A DNA stretch of 9,086 nt from Streptosporangiaceae bacterium (GTDB taxonomy: Bacteria; Actinomycetota; Actinomycetes; Streptosporangiales; Streptosporangiaceae), in the NCBI GenBank assembly GCA_030039095.1, contig JASHQP010000186.1, positions 1 through 9,086 of the forward strand, in the 5' to 3' direction. This document shows, piece by piece, positions 1 through 6,522 of this stretch (its first letter is position 1; every line of letters begins with the position of its first letter). The position numbers were made by a program, and so were the translations under genes. Under the pieces are notes generated by a model. It searched no databases and was not told the DNA's origin. It saw nothing but the letters and a program-made list of their open reading frames with translations.

Positions 1-771
1 GCCGTGCCGTGCGGACACCGCGCGGATGGTCTGCCGGACCAGCACGCTGTCGTCGGCGGCGGCGACCGGGTCCGTGGCGGCCACGGAGACCTCGAGCTGC
101 CCGGCCGCGTACTCCGGGTGAAACTGCTCGACCGTGAGCCCCTGCCGCTCGAGCGCGCCGACGACCTCGCGGCTGTAGTCGGACAGCTCGATCACCCGGG
201 TCATGCCGTAGGCCGGGCCCGAGCAGGCGGGCCGGAAATCTGCATCTCCCCCGCCCGCACCGCCCTCCTCCGTGCCGAGCGCCCACTCGATCTCGAACGC
301 CATCCGTAGTTCCAGGCCAAGGTCGCCTGCCCGGGCGGCCATGCGGCGGGCGAACGAGCGCTGGCACCCGGCGTAGACCCGGCCCTCCTGCGTGTACCGG
401 TCGACCGGCGCCCACGCCCACCCGGACTGCCCGGCCAGCACGGCCAGCCGGCCCAGGTCCGGGATCAGCCGCAGGTCACCGCCGGGCCCGCCGATGTGCG
501 GGCTCGTGGTGATGGCGTCGTTGACCAGAAACACGTCGAACACCGGTGACATCCCGACGCCCCACCCGGCCGCGCGCTCCAGGCGGGCCAGCGGGATCGT
601 CTTGGCCCGGCCGATGCCCGCGTTGTCGACCCAGCCCAGAGCCACCATCGTCACCCCGGCAGCGGCGAGCCGCTCGGCCGCCGGCCTGGCCTGGTCCATC
701 GCATCGGCCCGGCGCGGCGCGTCGAGCACCACCGGCCCGGCGGCCGGATCGCTCACGGCCGGTGTCTGCAT
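1..771 (-). CDS. Glutamine synthetase-family protein (GlnA-like), C-terminus outside window
   Basis: The minus strand is open without a stop from an ATG at 771 to the window edge (257 codons). Family members condense glutamate, or glutamate plus another amine, with ATP. Residues about 47-60 (WVDNAGIGRAKTIP) form the N-terminal GS beta-grasp region. FEIEW at 159-163 gives the first metal-binding glutamate. HPEYAAGQLE at 218-227 carries E220 and E227, matching the paired metal/ammonium-site glutamates of the GS catalytic domain. GS proteins are about 450 residues, so roughly the last 190 are missing, including the distal ATP and glutamate sites. A perfect AGGAGG lies 5 nt upstream (777-782), which fixes the start. 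The divergence from housekeeping GlnA motifs fits the actinobacterial gamma-glutamyl-amine ligase-type paralogues (GlnA3/GlnA4-like), but the substrate cannot be read here. It is divergent from the NUDIX gene. Confidence 0.88.
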   Translation of the reverse strand, partial: MQTPAVSDPAAGPVVLDAPRRADAMDQARPAAERLAAAGVTMVALGWVDNAGIGRAKTIPLARLERAAGWGVGMSPVFDVFLVNDAITTSPHIGGPGGDLRLIPDLGRLAVLAGQSGWAWAPVDRYTQEGRVYAGCQRSFARRMAARAGDLGLELRMAFEIEWALGTEEGGAGGGDADFRPACSGPAYGMTRVIELSDYSREVVGALERQGLTVEQFHPEYAAGQLEVSVAATDPVAAADDSVLVRQTIRAVSARHG

Positions 772-861
772 GCCCGCCTCCTGGATCTTGTGGGACGGCG
801 TCAGCTTAAGCCGCAGGCCCCGGCGGGAAGATCGGCGCCCCGGGAATCGTTCAGCGAGTCA

Positions 862-1503
862 GTGTCCTCCACCGACAGGTCCTCCACCGACAGGTCCTCC
901 GATAGCCGGGCGGCGATCGGCGCGAACCTGGCCAGCTTCCAGCGCGCCGCGCTGCCGCTGGACGGCCGCAGGCCCGCATCGGTGGCCATCTGCGTGGTCA
1001 CCCAGCCAGGCAGCGATGCGTGCGCCCTGCTGATGACCCGGAGGGCGCCAACCCTCCGCGCGCACGCCGGCCAGTGGGCGCTGCCCGGCGGCCGCCGCGA
1101 CGCGGGGGAGTCCGCCACCGGCGCGGCCCTTCGTGAGCTCCACGAGGAAACCGGCGTACGGGCCTCGCCGGGCGACGTCCTCGGCGTGCTCGACGACTAC
1201 CCCACCCGGTCGGGCTACCTGATCACCCCGGTGGTGATGTGGGGCGGCCCGGCCAGCCCGGACATGCGCGGGCCGGCCACCGAGGTGGCCCGCATCTACG
1301 TGATGCCGCTCGCCGGCTTCGACGTCGAGCCCCGGCTGATCGCCATCCCCGAGTCACCGGCGCCGGTCATCCAGCTGCCGATCGAGGGCGGCTGGCTGCA
1401 CGCGCCCACGGCCGCGATCGTCTACCAGTTCTGCCAGGTCGGGCTGCACGGCCTCGCCACCCGGGTAGCCCACTTCGAGCAGCCGGTGTTCGCCTGGAAG
1501 TAG
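862..1503 (+). CDS. NUDIX hydrolase, CoA pyrophosphatase (NudL)-like
   Basis: This gene encodes a hydrolase of nucleoside-diphosphate-linked substrates. Counting from the GTG at 862 (213 aa), the complete NUDIX box spans residues 77-99: G77, five residues, E83, seven residues, then R91-E92-L93-x-E95-E96-T-G98-V99. It is preceded by RAHAGQWALPGGRRD (66-80), which resembles the HxGQxxxPGG motif of CoA diphosphatases; substrate assignment is inference. The start is uncertain. The frame is open back to GTG 790, which lies only 18 nt from the divergent GS start and has no Shine-Dalgarno. GTG 862 leaves room for promoters and gives a protein beginning MSSTDR, but its ribosome site is also weak. The N-terminus contains a pentapeptide repeat (SSTDR, SSTDR, SSDSR) encoded by a 15-bp tandem repeat. 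It converges on the Ddl-like gene with a 50-bp gap. Confidence 0.88.
   Translation: MSSTDRSSTDRSSDSRAAIGANLASFQRAALPLDGRRPASVAICVVTQPGSDACALLMTRRAPTLRAHAGQWALPGGRRDAGESATGAALRELHEETGVRASPGDVLGVLDDYPTRSGYLITPVVMWGGPASPDMRGPATEVARIYVMPLAGFDVEPRLIAIPESPAPVIQLPIEGGWLHAPTAAIVYQFCQVGLHGLATRVAHFEQPVFAWK
864..900 (+). repeat. 15-bp tandem repeat, about 2.5 copies, in NUDIX N-terminus
   Basis: The unit GTCCTCCACCGACAG occurs perfectly at 864-878 and 879-893, and a third partial unit starts at 894 (GTCCTCC) before diverging. In the NUDIX frame it encodes repeated SSTDR. Copies are multiples of three, so gain or loss would keep the frame. Confidence 0.95.
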
Positions 1504-1553
1504 CCCGTGCCGGTTCCCACGGATGATGGCGCGCCGGTACCGCTGGCCGCGGG
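1504..1553. other. Convergent intergenic gap between NUDIX and Ddl-like genes
   Basis: This 50-bp stretch separates the TAG of the NUDIX gene from the TGA of the Ddl-like gene. It contains the 8-bp palindrome CGGTACCG (1535-1542) but no convincing long stem or T-tract, so no terminator is called. Confidence 0.5.
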
Positions 1554-2669
1554 TCAGGCGAGCTTCGCGGCCACCGAGGAGGCGCTGCGCAGCAGCCGGC
1601 CGTCGGCCCCCGCGCAGACCTGCTGGTAGGCGGGCCGGGTCACGGCCTCGTCGATCAGGTCGGCGAGCTGCCGGAAGAACGGTATCTCCGGCCTGACCCA
1701 CAGGTACCGGGCCAGCGAGCCGGGGATCGTGTTGATTTCGTTCACCAGCACGTTCGCGCCGTCGGTCATGAAGTCGATCCGCGCGACCCCGCGCACGGCT
1801 GCGGCCTCCGCGATCACCGACGCCTGTCCGGCCACGGCCGCGGCCACGTCCGGGGTGAGGTCGGCGGGCAGCTCGCGCGCCGCGCCGGCCATGCCCTCGT
1901 CCGGCACGTACTTGTCCTCGTAGGACAGCAGCGGGCCGGACCGCCTGATCGGCCGCTCGATCGGAGACAGCCGTAGTTCCGGCCAGCTCCTGACGCCGAT
2001 GTTGACGTCGTACCAGCCCTTGAGGAACGGCTCGACCAGGGCTCCGGCCGCGTACAGCGGGCTGGACCTGACCAGTGCCCGTGCGCTGCCGGCATCATCG
2101 ACCAGCTCGACGCCCAGCGACGACCCGCCGAACCGCGGCTTCACGATCAGCGGCGTGCCCAGCGCCCCCAGGGCGGGCTCGTCCGCGACGGCCAGGTCCA
2201 GCCGCGGGATCGCACTGACGCCCGCCCGCTCGGCCACGGCCGCGAACGCGAGCTTGTCCATCCCCAGCGCCGCGCTGGCCTGGCTCGGGCCGGTGTAGGG
2301 CACCCCGACCAGGTCCAGCAGCCCCTGCAGGCGACCGCATTCACCTGGCGCCCCGTGACAGCAGACGACGACCGCCTTGAACGTGACGCCAGCGGGCCGG
2401 CCGAGCCTGCGAGGACGGTAAAAGCCGCGCTCGCGGCCCAGATGCAGCTCCAGCGGCTCGGAGCCGGCCGGGACGCCGCCATTGAAGCTCACGCCCTCCA
2501 GGCCCGCGCCGACGTCGTAGAAGTCGCCGTCCTTGCTCCAGTAGATGCCGGTGGCGCTGACGGCGTTGTCGTTCAGGCACCGCTCCGCCTGGAGCCCGGT
2601 CAGCACCGACACGTCGTGTTCGGGCCCTGGGCCGCCGAAGATGACTCCGACCTTGGCCTCAGCCTCCAT
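1554..2669 (-). CDS. D-alanine--D-alanine ligase-like ATP-grasp ligase
   Basis: A 371-aa protein of about the usual Ddl length, expected to join two amino acids via an acyl-phosphate, using ATP in the cytoplasm. Visible motifs: FGGPGPEHDVS (11-21), with E17 at the position of the Ddl substrate-site glutamate; HGAPGECG (105-112); the glycine loop GGSSLGV (181-187); the omega loop YEDKY (250-254), matching YEAKY of E. coli DdlB; ARIDF (296-300), with R297 at the position of the catalytic arginine; and NEINTIPG (310-317), for Mg2+ and substrate binding. Two departures stand out. Canonical HGxxGEDG has Cys111 in place of Asp, and the loop after NTIPG reads SLARYLW instead of the usual FTxxSxxP, so the serine that helps hold the second D-Ala is replaced by Tyr322. 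Lys253-Tyr254 are kept, unlike VanA-type D-lactate ligases. GAGGGGG lies just upstream of the ATG. It is the last gene of the operon, 18 nt after the Mur ligase. The acceptor substrate is uncertain. Confidence 0.87.
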   Translation of the reverse strand: MEAEAKVGVIFGGPGPEHDVSVLTGLQAERCLNDNAVSATGIYWSKDGDFYDVGAGLEGVSFNGGVPAGSEPLELHLGRERGFYRPRRLGRPAGVTFKAVVVCCHGAPGECGRLQGLLDLVGVPYTGPSQASAALGMDKLAFAAVAERAGVSAIPRLDLAVADEPALGALGTPLIVKPRFGGSSLGVELVDDAGSARALVRSSPLYAAGALVEPFLKGWYDVNIGVRSWPELRLSPIERPIRRSGPLLSYEDKYVPDEGMAGAARELPADLTPDVAAAVAGQASVIAEAAAVRGVARIDFMTDGANVLVNEINTIPGSLARYLWVRPEIPFFRQLADLIDEAVTRPAYQQVCAGADGRLLRSASSVAAKLA

Positions 2670-2687
2670 GCAATTCCCCCTCGTTGA

Positions 2688-4259
2688 TCACGGGTAGTGA
2701 TTTGGCAGGTCGTTCTCCCACAGCACGCCGTCACCGGCGACGAGATTCGACCTGACCCAGTCCCGGGCCGCGGGCCGGGAGCCGACCGTGACGATCTCGC
2801 CCCCTTCGGCCCCGGCCATCAGCGCGCTCCGGTTGGTCCAGCCGACCACGACCAGGACGGCGTCGGCCTTGGCCACCGCGGCGGCGAACTCGCGGTTCGC
2901 CTCGTCCTGATACGGGCCGAGCTCGACCATGCCCGGGGTGACCACGGCCCGGCGGCTCCGCCGGCCTCCCCCTTGACCGCCGCCTCCTTCCCCGCCCCCA
3001 CCCCTGGTCGCGGCTTCGAGCATCTCCAGGGCGCGGGCGGCGCCTTCGGGATTGGAGTTGTAGGTGTCGTCGATGACCACGACGCCGCTGTCGGCCACGC
3101 CCTTGACCGCGCGGTGCGCGGGCGCGGAAAGCTCGCCGAGCCTGGCGGCCACCCGGTCCGGAGCGGCGCCGCCGGCGACCGCGGCGGCCACCGCGCAGCC
3201 GATGTTCGCCAGGTGCAGGCCGGACGGGCTGGGGAAGGAGCCGATCGCCTCGCCACGGAACCGGACCGTGACGCTCCCGTTCTCGCGTTCCAGCGAGACG
3301 GCGAGGTCGCGCTGGCGTCGGGTGCCGCAGCGCCAGACCTCGGGCCCGGCCACCCGCTCCGCCAGCTCCGCGAGGCGCTCGTCGTCGACGTTCAGGATCG
3401 CGATCCGGACGCCCTCGAGGATCTCGGACTTGGCCGCCACGACGTTGTCCAGGGTCTTCATGCGCTCCAGGTGCATCGGGCCGATCGCGGTGATGATCCC
3501 GATCTCCGGCTCGAGCCAGGAGCACATGGCGCGGATCTCGCCCGGGCCATAGGTGCCCATCTCGGCGACCAGGATCTGGGTGTGCGGGCCGAGGTGCTGG
3601 TTGACGGTCCGGCACAGTCCGGAGTCGTTGTTGAAGCTGGCTGGGCTCGAGACCACGTCGAAACTGCCGGCGAGCAGGTCTTTGATGTGGTTTTTCGTGG
3701 AGGTCTTGCCGTACGAGCCGGTCACCGCGATCACCCGCGGGGTGACCCGCCGCAGCGTTGCCTCCGCACTGGTGCGGTACTTGCGGGCCAGCCGCGCCTC
3801 CACCGGGCGCATGACCAGGGCGGCGAGGTCGATCACGGCCGGCACGGCCGCAGCGAGGATCGCCGCCGCCCCCGGCAGGCCGAGCGACACCACCGCGGCG
3901 GCGATGAGGACCTCGATGACGAGCGTGCACGCGGCCAGCCTGGTCAGCCGGGGCGTGCGGACCAGCCGCTGCTCCCGGACCACCAGCGGCATGCCCACCG
4001 GGAAGAGCGCGACGGCGACGGCGGCGGCGAGCGCTGCGCCGAGCGCGATGGCCTGCGGCCGCCCGAACAGGGCCAGCAGCGCGGCCAGGCCGCCCGCTGG
4101 CGCGAGGACCTGGTTGGGAGGGCGCTTGCGCGCCCAGCGCAATGCGACGATGACCGTGGAACCAGGAATGTAATGCTCCCGCTGCACGACCCGCAGCCAC
4201 CGGAAGTCGGCGATCACGAGGGCGATCAGCGCAGCGGCGATCATCGGGACGGTCAGCAT
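2688..4259 (-). CDS. Membrane-anchored MurF-like Mur ligase
   Basis: A 523-aa ATP-dependent peptide ligase of the Mur family. The N-terminal ~150 residues are hydrophobic, with likely membrane segments near 3-18, 52-65, 70-92, 108-128 and 130-149. The Mur core follows: P-loop GSYGKTST (181-188), SFNNDSG (208-214), EMGTYGPGEI (233-242, cf. MurF EMGxxxxGEI), and DDTYNSNPEGAARALEML (397-414), which is close to the MurF signature DDTYNANP. MurF adds D-Ala-D-Ala to UDP-MurNAc-tripeptide, so a role next to a Ddl-like enzyme is logical. Ordinary MurF is soluble and about 450-480 aa, so the membrane domain marks this as a paralogue. A Gly-rich insert (419-432) precedes the C-terminal domain. The ATG at 4259 is chosen because it overlaps the hydrolase stop by 7 nt (ATGCTGA); the frame stays open to 4847 only inside the hydrolase. 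PgsB/CapB-type ligases are an alternative but lack the DDTYN motif. Confidence 0.85.
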   Translation of the reverse strand: MLTVPMIAAALIALVIADFRWLRVVQREHYIPGSTVIVALRWARKRPPNQVLAPAGGLAALLALFGRPQAIALGAALAAAVAVALFPVGMPLVVREQRLVRTPRLTRLAACTLVIEVLIAAAVVSLGLPGAAAILAAAVPAVIDLAALVMRPVEARLARKYRTSAEATLRRVTPRVIAVTGSYGKTSTKNHIKDLLAGSFDVVSSPASFNNDSGLCRTVNQHLGPHTQILVAEMGTYGPGEIRAMCSWLEPEIGIITAIGPMHLERMKTLDNVVAAKSEILEGVRIAILNVDDERLAELAERVAGPEVWRCGTRRQRDLAVSLERENGSVTVRFRGEAIGSFPSPSGLHLANIGCAVAAAVAGGAAPDRVAARLGELSAPAHRAVKGVADSGVVVIDDTYNSNPEGAARALEMLEAATRGGGGEGGGGQGGGRRSRRAVVTPGMVELGPYQDEANREFAAAVAKADAVLVVVGWTNRSALMAGAEGGEIVTVGSRPAARDWVRSNLVAGDGVLWENDLPNHYP

Positions 4260-5041
4260 CGCGGCACGCTCCGCGGCGTCTGGATGACCTCGTCGAGCAG
4301 GGCGACCAGCCGGCCGGGCTCCTCCAGGTGCACGTCGTGCCCGGCGCCGTCGACGACGTCGGTGACGGTGGGCACGCTCAGCAGCTGGCTGGCCTTCTCG
4401 GCCATGCTGGGCGGCACGGCCCGGTCGTTGCCGCCCCACAGCAACCCCACCGGGCAGCGAGTGGCGGCGAGTTCCGTGTCGTATGACTCGTTGACCACCC
4501 GCACGAGGACGCTGCGCATCACTCCGGTGGCGGCGTTGTAGTCGGCGGAGCCCCTGGCCCGGCGCATGGCCTCGAAACGGCGCTCGCTCAGCAGGCCCAT
4601 CTGGCGGGCCTTGCGGCCGAGCCGGTAGCTCATGCCTGCCTTGCCCTCGCGCGGTGACCTCAGCAGTGGCACCCCGCACAGGACCAGCGCTCGGACCAGA
4701 TCGGGCCGGCTCGCGGCCAGGCACACCGCGACGCGCCCGCCAAAGCTGTGCCCGACCACCAGTGGCGGCTGCGCCTCCGGCGCGGTGGCCGCTGCGTGCT
4801 CCTCGAGCACCGCCGCCACGCAGGCGGCGTAGTCGGCCGCTCCCCACGTCGCGGCTGGCGGCGGCGAGACGCCGAATCCCGGCAAATCAACAAGCAGATG
4901 AGGGTATGCGCCCAGCACGCTCGAGAAGTCGCGATGATCACGGCCCCATCCGTGCAGCCCGACCATCAGCGGGCCGGGCGTTATCGGTGCATTGACCACC
5001 TCGGCAAAAACGCGGCCGTCAAGATAACTTCGCAAGGGCAC
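4253..5041 (-). CDS. Alpha/beta-fold hydrolase, first gene of ligase operon
   Basis: A 262-aa serine hydrolase of the alpha/beta fold. It shows the oxyanion-hole HGWG (30-33), the nucleophile elbow GHSFGG with Ser99, the acid Asp206 in LLWGGNDRAVP, and the catalytic His235 in GAGHDVHLEEP, so the triad is intact. Length and order are standard. No signal peptide is seen, so it is probably cytoplasmic. The start is GTG at 5041 with no strong Shine-Dalgarno; a nearby TTG at codon 3 is an alternative. Its TGA overlaps the Mur ligase ATG by 7 nt, implying translational coupling. Co-occurrence with two peptide-bond-forming ligases suggests it acts on a peptide or ester related to their product, but the substrate is unknown. 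Esterase, amidase or peptidase activity would all fit the motifs. Confidence 0.87.
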   Translation of the reverse strand: MPLRSYLDGRVFAEVVNAPITPGPLMVGLHGWGRDHRDFSSVLGAYPHLLVDLPGFGVSPPPAATWGAADYAACVAAVLEEHAAATAPEAQPPLVVGHSFGGRVAVCLAASRPDLVRALVLCGVPLLRSPREGKAGMSYRLGRKARQMGLLSERRFEAMRRARGSADYNAATGVMRSVLVRVVNESYDTELAATRCPVGLLWGGNDRAVPPSMAEKASQLLSVPTVTDVVDGAGHDVHLEEPGRLVALLDEVIQTPRSVPRC

Positions 5042-5221
5042 ACAATAAAGCTAGCTCGCCTTCTTGGAGCCCGCGCGCCGCCCCCAGCACAAGGGCGGAA
5101 GGCCGGATTTCACGCACCCGGCCGCTATTAGACCAACTAAGATCGAAATATCTGCAGCCCGATACTTGTGCTGTACCTGGGCATTGCCATTGCTAAATAG
5201 GTGCGCCGACACGTCCTCGCG

Positions 5222-5371
5222 TCATTCGGGCCAGCCCGCCAGGATGGGGCCCACGGCGGAGCCGAGCACGCGGTGAAGTTCGGTCGTCGTGCCGACGCTG
5301 CCGCCTTCCATTATCGTGCGCAACTGGCTGAGCAACGCACAGGACGAACTTTCGGGCGCCTGCTGCTGCAT
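5222..5371 (-). CDS. Possible small hypothetical protein, 49 aa
   Basis: No family is recognised. The ATG at 5371 is preceded by GAGGA about 7 nt upstream, and a TAGAAT -10-like hexamer sits at 5413-5408, 37 nt before the start. Third codon positions are G or C in about 41 of 49 codons, higher than the surrounding gap, which supports coding. The predicted protein starts MQQQAPESSS, then has a helical stretch (SQLRTIMEGG) and a C-terminus rich in small hydrophobics ending AGWPE. It has no signal peptide or clear membrane segment. It lies on the same strand, 180 bp upstream of the hydrolase. It could equally be a chance frame or a degenerate remnant of a larger gene. Confidence 0.35.
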   Translation of the reverse strand: MQQQAPESSSCALLSQLRTIMEGGSVGTTTELHRVLGSAVGPILAGWPE

Positions 5372-5440
5372 TGGCCATCCTCGCCTGGTCGCTTCGTGGG
5401 CACAGCGATTCTATCTGTCGCGTCCATCGAGGCGCTGGCC

Positions 5441-5490
5441 GTTTACGGCTCACTTGCTCGCGTACGTTTACCCAATAGGATGTTTACGGC
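5441..5490. repeat. Three GTTTAC direct repeats
   Basis: GTTTACGGC occurs at 5441-5449 and again at 5482-5490, with a shorter GTTTAC at 5466-5471, all in the same orientation within 50 bp of non-coding DNA. They could be regulator half-sites; spacing (25 and 16 bp) is irregular. Confidence 0.45.
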
Positions 5491-5535
5491 CCTGATAATG
5501 CGGTTTCGCCGTTAGCAGGAAAACGGCCAGGGCCG
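5487..5535 (-). terminator. Inverted repeat below sigma gene, possible terminator
   Basis: CGGCCCT (5487-5493) and AGGGCCG (5529-5535) are perfect 7-bp arms around a 35-nt spacer. The spacer contains a smaller GCCGT/ACGGC stem on the minus strand. It starts about 28 nt after the sigma stop codon (TAG, 5563-5565). There is no U-tract, so termination is only a possibility. Confidence 0.3.
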
Positions 5536-5562
5536 CCCGAACGTGAGGCAGGCCGTGGCTGT

Positions 5563-6522
5563 CTACGGGAGCACGCCTGGATCCGCCTGCTCCCGGGCCG
5601 GGTCCGGCATGGCGCCGAGGTGGTGCAGCTTGTCCGGGTTGGCCACGCACCGGACGGCCTGGACCATGCCGTCCGCGATGTCCAGCGCGAACACGTTCGC
5701 CACGCGGCCGTCGCCGTCGTAGGTGACCGCGCCTGGCTGCCCGTTCACCTCGACGATCTGAACGCTGGCCTGCAGCTTCTGGAACCGCCGGAACAGCCCT
5801 GACATGAAGCGGGCGACCCGGTCCCGGCCGTGCAGGGGCGTCGCGACCGCGCGCGCCCGGCCACCGCCGTCGCCGTAGTACACCGCGTCCGGGGCCAGCG
5901 CCCGTAGCAGCCCGTCCACGTCGCCGCCGTCGGCTGCGGCGAAGAACCGCCGCGCGACCTCCTCGCGCTGCGCCCGGGACGCAGCGAAACGCGGCTTTCC
6001 CTCGTCGATGTGCCGTCGGGCCCGCGTCAGGACCTGCCGGGAGTTCGCAACCGACGTGCCGGTCAGCCCGGCGATTTCCGTGTGCTCGTAGCCGAAGACC
6101 TCGTGCAGCAGGAACACGGCCCGCTCGGTCGGCGACAAGGACTCCAGCATGACGAGGAACGCCATGGAAAGCGAGTCGGCCATCTCCGCGTGCTCCTCGG
6201 GGCCGGGGCCGGTGAAAACCGGCTCGGGCAGCCAGGTGCCCACGTAGGACTCCCGGCGCAGCCGAGCCGACCTCAGGTGGTTGAGGGCCAGCCGGGTGGC
6301 CGCCGTGGCCAGGTACGCCTTCGGCTCGGTCACCGTGGTTCCGCTCCGAAGGGCCAGGGCCAGCCGGGCGAATGCCTCCTGGACGATGTCCTCGGCATCG
6401 CTCGCGCTGCCGGTCATCCCGTAGGCGATGGAAAACAGCAGCGGTCGGTGCCGGGCGTAGTCCTCGCCCAGCCGCGCTTGCCCTGCCTTCCTGGTCGCGC
6501 TCACCCCGCCGACGCCGCCCAT
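5563..6522 (-). CDS. ECF41-family (SigJ-like) RNA polymerase sigma factor with SnoaL-like C-terminal domain
   Basis: A 319-aa ECF sigma factor directing RNA polymerase to a small promoter set. Region sigma2 is about 23-92 (including DAEDIVQEAFARL, 42-54) and sigma4 about 115-172, with ERAVFLLHEVFGYEHTEIA (133-151) leading into its helix-turn-helix. A SnoaL/NTF2-like domain covers about 185-305. The ECF41 hallmarks are present: WLPEP in the linker (97-101), DGGG (218-221) and NPDKL (295-299) in the C-terminal domain. In this group the fused domain replaces a separate anti-sigma factor and controls activity. The ATG at 6522 has GGGAAGG 9 nt upstream; a GTG at 6504 that overlaps the upstream stop as GTGA is a plausible alternative start. 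It follows the epimerase with a 22-nt overlap, so the two are co-transcribed from the promoter at 7481-7507. Confidence 0.95.
   Translation of the reverse strand: MGGVGGVSATRKAGQARLGEDYARHRPLLFSIAYGMTGSASDAEDIVQEAFARLALALRSGTTVTEPKAYLATAATRLALNHLRSARLRRESYVGTWLPEPVFTGPGPEEHAEMADSLSMAFLVMLESLSPTERAVFLLHEVFGYEHTEIAGLTGTSVANSRQVLTRARRHIDEGKPRFAASRAQREEVARRFFAAADGGDVDGLLRALAPDAVYYGDGGGRARAVATPLHGRDRVARFMSGLFRRFQKLQASVQIVEVNGQPGAVTYDGDGRVANVFALDIADGMVQAVRCVANPDKLHHLGAMPDPAREQADPGVLP

Larger units (their letters stand above)
5042..5562. other. AT-richer intergenic region between sigma and ligase operons
   Basis: This 521-bp stretch has visibly lower GC than its neighbours (for example 33 of 60 bases at 5101-5160). 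It should hold the promoter of the hydrolase/Mur/Ddl operon on the minus strand, but no clear -35/-10 pair is seen. It contains one possible 49-aa minus-strand ORF (5222-5371), three GTTTAC direct repeats (5441-5490) and an inverted repeat below the sigma gene (5487-5535). Longer open frames on both strands here have poor protein character and are not called. Confidence 0.6.

Noticed and set aside
2340..2380. A second TGTCACG on the minus strand as another ECF41 promoter
   Set aside because: It is inside the Ddl-like coding region and has no CGTC or TGTC at the required 15-17-nt spacing.
1554..4259. VanHAX-type glycopeptide resistance
   Set aside because: There is no VanH dehydrogenase or VanX dipeptidase nearby, and the ligase keeps the Lys-Tyr omega loop typical of non-VanA ligases.
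2697..4541. A 614-codon open frame on the plus strand
   Set aside because: It is antisense to the Mur ligase and hydrolase and has Arg/Gly/Asp-rich composition typical of high-GC shadow frames, with no recognisable motif.
4260..4847. N-terminal extension of the Mur ligase frame by 196 codons
   Set aside because: It lies wholly inside the hydrolase coding region, is Arg/Gly-rich, and the ATG at 4259 has the coupled-gene overlap.
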